Assembly (NCBI GenBank): GCA_027053375.1
Contig: JALUJC010000109.1
Location: forward strand, 1-12,517
From: Caldifarciminota bacterium
Lineage (GTDB): Bacteria > Hydrothermota > Hydrothermia > S141-80
Length of the DNA stretch: 12,517 nt
Direction of reading: 5' to 3'
Each line of letters opens with the position of its first letter. Position 1 is the first letter of the stretch. Positions 1-6,862 of this stretch are shown piece by piece. A program made the translations under genes and the position numbers. The notes beneath the pieces are model-generated. The model saw only the letters and a list, made by a program, of their open reading frames with translations, did not search any database and was not told the origin of the DNA.

Positions 1-542
1 TAGGGAAATGCAGGGTCAAAACGTTCCTGTTTCAGCAGGATTCGTTTGACAGAAACCTGTGCGGTATAAAAATAGCGTCCGGACACGATGGCACCGGGTC
101 GGAGTTTCGCGTAAGCGAACTGCGGACCATACCGCTCCACCCATGCACGAAAGGCATTCATCGGGATGTCGGGGTGGAGCACCACCTGTCCCAGGGCGGC
201 ATCCCCGGAACGGGGATGGTGACGATGGAAGTCCAGGTGACCGCTCAGAAGTGGGGATGCGGGTTCCACGTCATCGTCCAGGAAAAGAAGAGTCTCCCCC
301 CGTGCTTTCTGGATGGCCTGGTTCCGTGCGGCTGCGGGTCCCCTGCCGCCCGCCAGAAAGTGATGCAGGGGAAGATCCTGGAACTGTGCCAGCATGCCCC
401 GGAGCTGGCTTTCCTTCTGGTCTTCTGCGATCAGCAGTTCATAGTGTTCTTTCGGCAGGGGGTCGTTCCGGATGCTGCGCAGAACTTTCTGGAGAAGGTG
501 TGGACGTCCCCGGGTGGGGATGATCACCGAAAGTTTAATCAC
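1..542 (-). CDS. Family 2 glycosyltransferase, second tandem copy (C-terminus outside window)
   Basis: This is the N-terminal 180 residues of a GT-A fold glycosyltransferase, open to the left window edge. It starts at a GTG (542-540), chosen because AGGAG lies 8 bases upstream (555-551) and the product then begins IKLSVIIPTRGRP, the usual first beta strand and nucleotide-binding loop of GT2 enzymes. The sugar-nucleotide/metal motif is LFLDDDVEP (DDD about residues 89-91), preceded by GPAAARNQAI (68-77), the typical helix before the DXD strand. It is clearly a paralogue of the gene just upstream: both share FYTAQ(V/I)S(V/L)KR and ER F near residues 158-175. The start overlaps the upstream stop by 8 bases (GTGATTAA), so the two are co-translated. 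The acceptor-side ED motif would lie outside the window. Known of the family: transfer of a sugar from a nucleotide donor to a glycan or lipid acceptor. The actual donor and acceptor cannot be told from sequence. Confidence 0.88.
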   Translation of the reverse strand, partial: MIKLSVIIPTRGRPHLLQKVLRSIRNDPLPKEHYELLIAEDQKESQLRGMLAQFQDLPLHHFLAGGRGPAAARNQAIQKARGETLLFLDDDVEPASPLLSGHLDFHRHHPRSGDAALGQVVLHPDIPMNAFRAWVERYGPQFAYAKLRPGAIVSGRYFYTAQVSVKRILLKQERFDPAFP

Positions 543-1452
543 GGAAAGGACTCCTGGCAACCCCCCGGAGGAGGGTAAGCCCATACGTGAGGGTGAACAG
601 GGGGAAGAGCCATCGTCCGGTTCGTGCGGGCCATGATCCCAGGGGTTCCACCCACCGCTGCGCACGTGGAGCAAGCCAGGCTGCTGCCGGCAGGATTCCG
701 GGGATGCGTTCCACCCAGTGCCGACGTTCAGGATGAAGGGAAAGCAACAGGGGACGCATTTTCCCCACGGTTTCCACACGTTCCCAGTAGGAAGTCATCA
801 CAGCGGGACGGAGATGGATGCCCCGTGCTTCGGGGAGATAGCGGAGGATCATGCCCCGTTTCCCCAGACGCAATCCCAGATCCCCGTCCTCATATCCTGG
901 AGCAACGAACTGCTCGTTGAACCGTTCATCTTTCAGAAATGCGCGTTTCAGAGAGATCTGGGCGGTGTAAAACCGCTCTGGCGGGAGCACCTGTCCCGGT
1001 CGAAAGCGGGGATACAGAAAATGACGGCCTCCTTCCTCCATCCAGCGCCCGAAGGCTGTTTGTTGCTGTTTTGCATCCATTTCCACCCTGCCCAGAAAAA
1101 CCACACGGGGATTGGTTTCCCGACGATGGGCTTCCACATGGTGTGCCAGCGCGTCTTCATGCAGGACCACATCGTCGTCAAGAAAAAGCAGGAGGGATCC
1201 ACGCGCCGCTTCGATGGCCCGGTTGCGCGCGCGGGCGGGACCCCCCGGCGGATCATAGCACCACACCACCCGGGCGAAGGGTCTGGATTGCAGCATGGTC
1301 TGGAGTGAGGAGGGCATTTCACGGGGTTCGCTGCTCACGATCACCAGTTCGGTGTGGGAGGCAGGGAAGGTCTGATGCTGCAGCGCCCGAACGCATTTCA
1401 GGAGGAAAGGGACCCGGCCATACGTGGGAATCAGCACAGAAAGGGAAATCAT
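535..1452 (-). CDS. Family 2 glycosyltransferase, first tandem copy
   Basis: A complete 305-residue GT-A glycosyltransferase. The N-terminus ISLSVLIPTYGR is the nucleotide-binding start of the fold. GPARARNRAIEAARG (71-85) leads into LLLFLDDDVVL, with the DDD metal/nucleotide-sugar motif at residues 92-94. YEDGDLGLRL (187-196) supplies the ED acceptor-base motif at 188-189, and H213 in GIHLRP is the usual late histidine. Residues 281-300 form a hydrophobic stretch that could sit on or in the membrane. There is no signal peptide, so the catalytic domain is cytoplasmic. The ATG overlaps the stop of the upstream TldE-like gene by one base (TAATG) and no good Shine-Dalgarno precedes it, which points to translational coupling. 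The next gene is a diverged copy of this one. The role is probably in surface polysaccharide or glycolipid synthesis, but donor and acceptor are unknown. Confidence 0.9.
   Translation of the reverse strand: MISLSVLIPTYGRVPFLLKCVRALQHQTFPASHTELVIVSSEPREMPSSLQTMLQSRPFARVVWCYDPPGGPARARNRAIEAARGSLLLFLDDDVVLHEDALAHHVEAHRRETNPRVVFLGRVEMDAKQQQTAFGRWMEEGGRHFLYPRFRPGQVLPPERFYTAQISLKRAFLKDERFNEQFVAPGYEDGDLGLRLGKRGMILRYLPEARGIHLRPAVMTSYWERVETVGKMRPLLLSLHPERRHWVERIPGILPAAAWLAPRAQRWVEPLGSWPARTGRWLFPLFTLTYGLTLLRGVARSPFRD
551..555 (-). promoter_or_regulatory. Ribosome binding site fixing the GTG start of the second glycosyltransferase
   Basis: AGGAG on the minus strand, 8 bases before the GTG at 542-540. 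It lies inside the 3' end of the preceding glycosyltransferase gene. It supports the GTG start, which is not preceded by any better-placed ATG in this frame. Confidence 0.6.
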
Positions 1453-2789
1453 TAAAACTGTGTGGTGGTGGGAAAGTGGAAACGCTCCAGACGCATGGCG
1501 GGGAATAAACCGCCGGAGATCCAGGGCATACCGTACATTTCGCTCTGCCCAACAGGTATCCGTTCCCGGGTGATCCCTGAAATGTGCTGGAAAGCCTCAA
1601 GAAGGGAGGTGTGGAATCGGAGATTTTTTAGACCATAGCGGATCTTTCCGTCTTCCACCCAGAATGTTCCGTCCCGCGTCATCCCGGTGAGGGTGAGGTG
1701 TCGGGGATCGGTGACATTCAGGTAATGCAGCCGTGTGACCAGGATCCCCTGCTCGGTGGTCGCAATCAACGTGTCCAGGGTGTGATCCCCCGGCAGTACA
1801 CTGAGATGGGCGGGATAGGGGTAACTCTCAAAAAATGCCTGGGCGTGCCCGGTGCTCACTGCCTGGAGCCGGGCGGCGGTGCGGAGATCGTACACCGGTC
1901 CCTTTGGCTTTCCTGCTTCCACAAGCGGAAAGGTGCGTTTGGGAACGCCTTCCGCATCAAAAGGCGCCCGGTAGGGGCTGTCCTCCGGCATATCCACCAG
2001 ATGAAGGGAAGGGTGAAAAAAGGTTTCACCCCACCGGTTTTCAAAAGGGCTCATGCCTTCAATCACCGAACGGGCGCTGAATCCCAGCCATCCTATAAAA
2101 CCTACAAGTTCCGCCACGGCCAGAGGTTCCAGGATGACACGGTAGGTGCCGGCTGGGAGATCTCGTGCATTTTCGCTGCGCTCTGCTTTTTGCCGGGCCT
2201 TCTGTGCCACGGGTTCGGGGTGAATTCGCGTGGCGTCCGGGTGTGCACACTCCGCCCAGCCGGCCCCCCCGCGCGCGGTGAGCACGTTCACCGACAGATG
2301 GGCGTGGGTGGCCTGCCAGCTCAGCCGAAGGCCCTCGCTGTTCAGGATGGCGGTTTCCATCGTCAGAGTATGCGCCGCACCGTACGCCGATTCTGCAGGT
2401 GTTTCCTGGAACACCCGATGGACCCATTCGGCGCGTTGCGCAGCATCCGCCTCTTCAGTGGCAGTGTGGTATCCAGTCAGCGCGTGTTCCGTGCGAGCGG
2501 GAAGCAGGGGAGGAAGGTTCGGGTCCGGTTCCCTGTGTTGAAGGAGTGTGCGAAGATGGTCCACGGCCTGGCGAAGCCGATCCCGGTCCATGCCAGACCA
2601 CCACTGGGTGGCCCACTGGCTTCCATGACGGAGGCGAAGCCCGGACCACCAGGCATCCTGTTCCACCGACTGATGGATCCGGGACTGTTGAAATCGGGTC
2701 AGACCCAGGCGATAGCGCACCACCACCACTTCCGCCGCATACCCTTTGGCGGCACGGAGGATCTCCTCACCAAACTCCAGCGGCGTCAT
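1452..2789 (-). CDS. TldE/PmbA-type protein of the TldD/PmbA peptidase family
   Basis: A 445-residue protein with the TldD/PmbA layout. The N-terminal domain is about residues 1-110, and a middle segment has ILNSEGL (148-154), the usual 'N-x-x-G' strand. The C-terminal domain (about 215-445) includes APFDAEGVPKR (275-285), AVSTGHA (310-316) and GILVTRL (348-354). The region where TldD carries its HExxxH zinc motif reads EPLAVAELVGFIGWLG (221-236), with no HExxxH, so this resembles the non-metal partner subunit (TldE/PmbA). Known of the family: TldD and TldE form a heterodimeric protease that degrades unfolded peptides and matures microcin B17 and some other peptides, with the zinc in TldD. 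No tldD is seen in this window. The start overlaps the upstream stop as ATGA and has only a weak Shine-Dalgarno. Its substrate and its link to complex I are unknown. Confidence 0.8.
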   Translation of the reverse strand: MTPLEFGEEILRAAKGYAAEVVVVRYRLGLTRFQQSRIHQSVEQDAWWSGLRLRHGSQWATQWWSGMDRDRLRQAVDHLRTLLQHREPDPNLPPLLPARTEHALTGYHTATEEADAAQRAEWVHRVFQETPAESAYGAAHTLTMETAILNSEGLRLSWQATHAHLSVNVLTARGGAGWAECAHPDATRIHPEPVAQKARQKAERSENARDLPAGTYRVILEPLAVAELVGFIGWLGFSARSVIEGMSPFENRWGETFFHPSLHLVDMPEDSPYRAPFDAEGVPKRTFPLVEAGKPKGPVYDLRTAARLQAVSTGHAQAFFESYPYPAHLSVLPGDHTLDTLIATTEQGILVTRLHYLNVTDPRHLTLTGMTRDGTFWVEDGKIRYGLKNLRFHTSLLEAFQHISGITRERIPVGQSEMYGMPWISGGLFPAMRLERFHFPTTTQF

Positions 2790-3913
2790 CCCCGGGCATA
2801 GAGGTTGCAGGCTTCCTGCAGCCGATCTCGGTACTGTTCCAGAACATCCAGGGCACGGGGAAAGTCCCCTTCTGCCCGACTGAAAATCACAAAGAGGATG
2901 TAGCGCATGGCATGGAAGGGGAAAAGGATGATCCAGTCGTTCTGGTCCCGGTTGACCAGCAGGTCCACCTCTTCGCGTTTTTCACGCCCACGGGTGGCGA
3001 TTTCGGTGGCGTCTCCCACCAGTTTCACGATTTCGCTGTACAGGCGTGCGCTGGTCACAAAGGTGAACTCCGGTCGGTGGCTCAGATAATCCAGGGGACG
3101 TCCGGTGGCCGCGTCGAAAAAGGCCATGCCCAGAAAACCGGGGATCTGTTCGGCGATTTCTTCAAAAAGTTTCTGGATCTCTGGATGGGTGACCCTCGGG
3201 GAAACTTCTTTCTGGGTTTCTTCGTCCAGGCTCCGTGCGAATTCAAGGAGGAGGAAGTCGGTGGGTTCCCGAATCAACTGGGGATAGGTCCCTTCCAGAG
3301 GAGATGCGGAAAAGGCGCCGCTGGGCCACCGAATCATATCGTAAAGTGCATCCTTCCCCTTTTTCTCGTGGGTTTCAGCATAAATAATCTGGCCATGGTC
3401 CACCACCACCACACCTTCTCGATTGCGGCGGCTTTCTTTCACCTGGATATGGAGAGACTGTCCACTCATGGCCACAATCTGGAGGAAATCAAAAAGGGAA
3501 AGGCCAAACATCCTGCCCTCAAATCCGCGGCGCGGGGCGGCCAGGCTTCTTCGGACCGTATCCAGAAACTGCGCCTTCCGAAACTCCCGACCGCCCAGCA
3601 CCGCCACCACTTCTTCCGTTTCTTCCAGGAGGTGCCGGAGGGTTTCAGAGAAGTATCCCCCCACCACCAGAATCCGTGCGGTGGGAAGTTCTCTGCGAAC
3701 CCAGTCAAGAAAATCCATCCCGCCGCAATCTGGGAACACCAGGTTGGTGATCACCAGGGGAAGGGCGTACGGATCTTCGTGTGCGGCAAGAATCTCGCGG
3801 ATGTCCTGGAGTTGTTCTCCCCACAGGAAGGGGATGCCGGCTTCACGAAGCCACTTCTGGACTTCGAGCATACCCTGCTTCCCGCTTCCTGCGAGGAGAA
3901 CCTGTGTATCCAT
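2786..3913 (-). CDS. Degenerate receiver + DUF4388 (PATAN-like) + roadblock/LC7-like regulatory protein
   Basis: A 375-residue soluble protein with three apparent parts. Residues 1-125 look like a response-regulator receiver fold but lack its chemistry. The N-terminal acidic pair is replaced by GS (VLLAGSGKQ), the phospho-acceptor position in LVITNLVFPDCGG is N57, and no lysine fits the late KP position. Residues about 131-235 match DUF4388: FGLSLFDFLQIVAMSG (136-151), VVVVDHGQIIYAE (168-180) and GKDALYDMIRWPSGAF (186-201) are its characteristic strands. Residues about 244-370 resemble a roadblock/LC7 domain (IPGFLGMAFFDAATGRPLDY, 257-276). DUF4388/PATAN and roadblock domains are known from bacterial signalling and small-GTPase (MglA-like) control; no GTPase gene is visible here. 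The ATG follows the nuoN stop by one base (TGA-G-ATG) without a good Shine-Dalgarno, so translation is probably coupled to nuoN. A role in regulating or localising the respiratory complex is only a possibility. Confidence 0.72.
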   Translation of the reverse strand: MDTQVLLAGSGKQGMLEVQKWLREAGIPFLWGEQLQDIREILAAHEDPYALPLVITNLVFPDCGGMDFLDWVRRELPTARILVVGGYFSETLRHLLEETEEVVAVLGGREFRKAQFLDTVRRSLAAPRRGFEGRMFGLSLFDFLQIVAMSGQSLHIQVKESRRNREGVVVVDHGQIIYAETHEKKGKDALYDMIRWPSGAFSASPLEGTYPQLIREPTDFLLLEFARSLDEETQKEVSPRVTHPEIQKLFEEIAEQIPGFLGMAFFDAATGRPLDYLSHRPEFTFVTSARLYSEIVKLVGDATEIATRGREKREEVDLLVNRDQNDWIILFPFHAMRYILFVIFSRAEGDFPRALDVLEQYRDRLQEACNLYARG

Positions 3914-3914
3914 C

Positions 3915-5318
3915 TCAAAACCCCATCACGGCATGGACCGCGGGAACCACCAGCCACTGGGGCACCAGACCCCCGGCGAACACCACCACCGCTGCGATTC
4001 CCACAGCCGCCAGCAAGGATCCCGGAATGTGGAGAGATCCTTCTCCTTCCTCCACGATGAACATCCACCGGGCCACGTTCAGGTAATAGTATAAAGCGAT
4101 GACCGCGAGCAGTGCACCCAGGAACACCAGACCCCACAGTCCTGCTTTCCCGGCAGCGAGGAACACATAAAGTTTGCCCCAGAATCCCAGCACAAAGGGA
4201 ATCCCGCCCAGAGAGAGGAGAAACACCAGAAAGGCGGCAGCCAGAAGAGGCGAACGGCGAATCAGGTTCCGGCTGCCTTCCAGTGTGGGTTCCACCCCCT
4301 GGGTTTCCAGGGCGGCCACCGCGAGGAAGGCCCCCATGTTGGAAAACAGGTACGCCACAAAATAGAAGAGGGCCATGGCGGCTGAGAACCGGGAACCTGC
4401 AGCTACCGCGGTGAGCACATAACCGATATGCGCAACACCGGAGTACGCCAGCAGACGCTTGAGGTTTTTCTGTGGAAGGGCCATCAGGTTTCCAGCGATC
4501 ATGGTCACAGCGGCCAGAACGGTGATCCAGGCAGTCAGATCACCCTGCCAGCGGGAGAAGAACTCAAAATACAGCCGGAAGAGTACCCCGATGCCGGCCG
4601 CTTTGGGTGCCACAGAAAGAAAGGCAACCACCGGTGTGGGTGCCGCTTCATAGGTGTCCGGGACCCACATGTAGAAGGGAAACATGGCGATTTTGAACCC
4701 GATCCCTACCAGAAGCAACACCACCCCCAGCTGGAACAGTACAGGGAACAGCACCGTGTGGATGCGTGTCCAGAAGGTGGTACCGGTGGCTGCATAGAGA
4801 AGGCCAATCCCCAGGAAAAGCGCCACGGAGGAGAGGCTTCCGAACAGGAAGACCTTGAGTGCCCCTTCCGGTGCGAGGGGGTTTCCTTTTTCTATGGCAG
4901 CCAGCGCATAGATCGGCAGGGAAAGCAACTCAAAGGCCACGAAAAAGGTGAGGAAATCCCGGGCACTCACCAGCGCCATGGCACCCAGCGTTGCCAGAAG
5001 CACGAGAAGGATAAATTCTCCCATACGCGCGGTGTAGTTCCGGACGCGGGCGTAGGTGGATGCTCCCATGAGGGTGAGCAGTGCGGCGAGCAGGAAAATA
5101 CGCTTCAGAAACAGGGCAAAAGGATCCAGGATAAAGGCCTGCGTGAAGGTCCCTGTGGAGGGGACGGTGAAGGAGAACAGAAAGAGTGCGAAGGTTCCAA
5201 GTCCCGCAAGAAGGGTGATCAGGCGTCGTGAAACACGGGTCAGATCCAGCACAAAAAGTACCAGCGCCAGGGCGAGAAGCCCCAGTTCAAGCGAAAGGGT
5301 GGTCCACTGCAGCATCAT
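3915..5318 (-). CDS. nuoN: Complex I subunit NuoN (antiporter-like membrane subunit)
   Basis: A 467-residue, highly hydrophobic antiporter-like subunit of the complex I membrane arm, of the usual length for bacterial NuoN with about 14 helices. The proton-path residues are present: E130 in FVAFELLSLP (TM5), K155 in EGALKVFLFGSLSS, K209 in GIGFKIAMFPFYMWVPDTYEAAP (TM7), K239 in SVAPKAAG (TM8), and K383 in GFWGKLYVF (TM12). TYEAAPTPV after TM7 distinguishes NuoN from NuoL and NuoM. It is the last nuo gene in the usual order. The product begins with two Met codons, at 5318 and 5315. The GGAGG at 5326-5322 lies 3 bases from the first and 6 from the second, so the second ATG may be the true start; either overlaps the nuoM stop. 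Confidence 0.96.
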   Translation of the reverse strand: MMLQWTTLSLELGLLALALVLFVLDLTRVSRRLITLLAGLGTFALFLFSFTVPSTGTFTQAFILDPFALFLKRIFLLAALLTLMGASTYARVRNYTARMGEFILLVLLATLGAMALVSARDFLTFFVAFELLSLPIYALAAIEKGNPLAPEGALKVFLFGSLSSVALFLGIGLLYAATGTTFWTRIHTVLFPVLFQLGVVLLLVGIGFKIAMFPFYMWVPDTYEAAPTPVVAFLSVAPKAAGIGVLFRLYFEFFSRWQGDLTAWITVLAAVTMIAGNLMALPQKNLKRLLAYSGVAHIGYVLTAVAAGSRFSAAMALFYFVAYLFSNMGAFLAVAALETQGVEPTLEGSRNLIRRSPLLAAAFLVFLLSLGGIPFVLGFWGKLYVFLAAGKAGLWGLVFLGALLAVIALYYYLNVARWMFIVEEGEGSLHIPGSLLAAVGIAAVVVFAGGLVPQWLVVPAVHAVMGF

Positions 5319-6850
5319 GCACCTCCCAGGTGTGCGAGAAACTCAACCACGCCGGTGTGAATGGCATCCAGAAGGAGTCGGGGATAGAGTCCAAGCAGGA
5401 TCAGAATCGCACCCAGGATCACCATGGACAGTACTTCCGTCCCACGTGCGTCGGGAAGATCCGGATAGCGGGGGTTTTCAGGACCCAGGAAAATCCAGCG
5501 CATGGCACGGAGCACATAAATCGCGGTGATGAATGCGCCCAGCACACCGGGGATGAGCCACCAGGGATGAGCGGAGGTCCAGGCACCCAGGAATACCAGA
5601 AATTCAGCGACAAACCCGGACAGGCCCGGTAAGCCCAGGGAGGTGAAACCCGCAAGCGCGAAAAAGGTGGCCAGGATGGGCATGCGGTGGGCAAACCCAC
5701 CCATTTCGGTCATGTCCCGGGTGTGGGATTTGTGATAGACCAGGTTGACGATGGTAAACAGCAGCCCTGTCATGATTCCGTGAGAGACCATCTGGAAGAC
5801 CGATCCAGCGATCCCGGGTTCGGTAAGGGTGGCCATTCCCAGCATCACAATACCCATGTGGGAGACCGAGGAATAAGCAATGAGGTATTTAATGTCCCGT
5901 TGCCAGCCTGCCGCAAGGGCACCGTAAAGAATATTGATGGCCGCGATGGTGCCCACAATCCAGGCAAGTTCATGGGCGGCTCCGGGGAAAAGCCCGAATC
6001 CTACACGAAGCACCCCATAGGCTCCCAGCTTCATGAGCACACCCGCATGCATCATGGACCCCGCAGCCGGGGCGGCGGCGTGCCCATCCGGCGACCAGGT
6101 GTGGAGAGGCCAGATGCCTGCCAGGACCCCGAACCCCACATAGAACAGCAGGAAAAGGAGACGGGCCACGGAGGGATCAAAGGAGGCATTCTGGAGCTGG
6201 AGGAAGTTAAAGGTGGCGTGTCCCAGGGAGGCGCCGCTCTCCACGTACACCCGGAAAAGCGCCACCAGGATGAAGGCCGACCCCACAAGCAAATAGAGCG
6301 TGAGTTTCATGGCACCGTATTCCTTGACGCCCACACGAATCTGCTCGTAGGTCCAGGCGAAGGGCCCTTTCCCTGGAATTTCCTTGGTGGACCCCCAGAT
6401 CCCGATCAGGAGATACATGGGCAGCACGGCGAGTTCGTAGAACAGGAAGAAAAGGAAGAGATCCAGGGAGATAAACACCCCGAAAACCCCGGTGACCAGG
6501 AGTGCCATGAACAGGAAGAATTCTTTTTCCCGGCGGTCAATGGTCCAGGAGGTAAAGATGGCTGTGAGATAGATGAAGGCGGTGAGGAAAAGCAGCGCCA
6601 CGCTGATTCCGTCCACCCCCAGCACCAGGTTTAACCCCATGCTCGGAAGCACGGCATAGGAGTGGACGAACTGGAAGCCTCCCTGTCCCAGGTCATATCC
6701 TTTCAGCAGCCAGAGGGATACACCCAGCGGAGGTAGTGCAGAAAGTAAAGCCACCCAGCGAATCAGGCGGCCTGCACGGTAAGGAACGAAGAAAAGAATG
6801 ACGGCACCCAGAAACGGCGAGAGCAAAAAGGTGAGCAGAAGGTGTTCCAT
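5315..6850 (-). CDS. nuoM: Complex I subunit NuoM (antiporter-like membrane subunit), divergent type
   Basis: A 511-residue antiporter-like subunit of the membrane arm. E139 in FYELAVLPMYLLIG (TM5), K182 in AMKLTLYLLVGS, K274 in HAGVLMKLGAYG (TM8) and E416 in GFVAEFLVFLG (TM12) match the conserved proton-path residues. Two things are odd. First, the TM7 segment reads GFGVLAGIWPLHTWSPDGH (239-257): the position seven residues before H250, lysine in most NuoM and in NuoL (K231) and NuoN (K209) here, is L243. Second, the loop between WG (152-153) and K182 is about 10-20 residues longer than usual (contains KGPFAWTYEQ). I recall similar 'HTWSPDGHA' sequences in other bacterial NuoM proteins, so this may be an established subtype rather than a private mutation. 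The start has a GGGAGG 6 bases upstream, 12 bases after the nuoL stop. The stop overlaps the nuoN start. Confidence 0.95.
   Translation of the reverse strand: MEHLLLTFLLSPFLGAVILFFVPYRAGRLIRWVALLSALPPLGVSLWLLKGYDLGQGGFQFVHSYAVLPSMGLNLVLGVDGISVALLFLTAFIYLTAIFTSWTIDRREKEFFLFMALLVTGVFGVFISLDLFLFFLFYELAVLPMYLLIGIWGSTKEIPGKGPFAWTYEQIRVGVKEYGAMKLTLYLLVGSAFILVALFRVYVESGASLGHATFNFLQLQNASFDPSVARLLFLLFYVGFGVLAGIWPLHTWSPDGHAAAPAAGSMMHAGVLMKLGAYGVLRVGFGLFPGAAHELAWIVGTIAAINILYGALAAGWQRDIKYLIAYSSVSHMGIVMLGMATLTEPGIAGSVFQMVSHGIMTGLLFTIVNLVYHKSHTRDMTEMGGFAHRMPILATFFALAGFTSLGLPGLSGFVAEFLVFLGAWTSAHPWWLIPGVLGAFITAIYVLRAMRWIFLGPENPRYPDLPDARGTEVLSMVILGAILILLGLYPRLLLDAIHTGVVEFLAHLGGA
5322..5326 (-). promoter_or_regulatory. 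Ribosome binding site of nuoN, favouring the second ATG
   Basis: GGAGG on the minus strand within the last codons of nuoM. Its distance is 3 bases to the ATG at 5318-5316 and 6 bases to the ATG at 5315-5313. The neighbouring nuo genes mostly use spacings of 6-7, so the downstream ATG is the better fit. Confidence 0.45.
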
Positions 6851-6862
6851 GATTCGCCTCCC

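Noticed and set aside
1452..2789. Peptide-modification (RiPP) gene cluster centred on the TldE-like protein
   Set aside because: No short precursor gene, modifying enzyme or transporter is present in the window; the neighbours are a regulatory protein and glycosyltransferases.
1698..2801. Plus-strand open frame of 367 codons opposite the TldE-like gene
   Set aside because: No domain or ribosome binding site stands out, and the coding strand opposite has a convincing TldD/PmbA-family protein over the same bases.
2399..4060. Long plus-strand open frame of 553 codons
   Set aside because: It lies antisense to the TldE-like gene, the DUF4388 protein and nuoN, all of which have clear family motifs. 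Its translation is rich in Pro, Gly, His and Arg with no recognisable domain, as expected for an opposite-strand shadow in GC-rich DNA.
5687..6634. Plus-strand open frame of 315 codons inside nuoM, and similar frames inside nuoL and nuoN
   Set aside because: Charged, Gly/His/Glu-rich translations are the reverse complement of hydrophobic membrane-helix codons; they are shadows.
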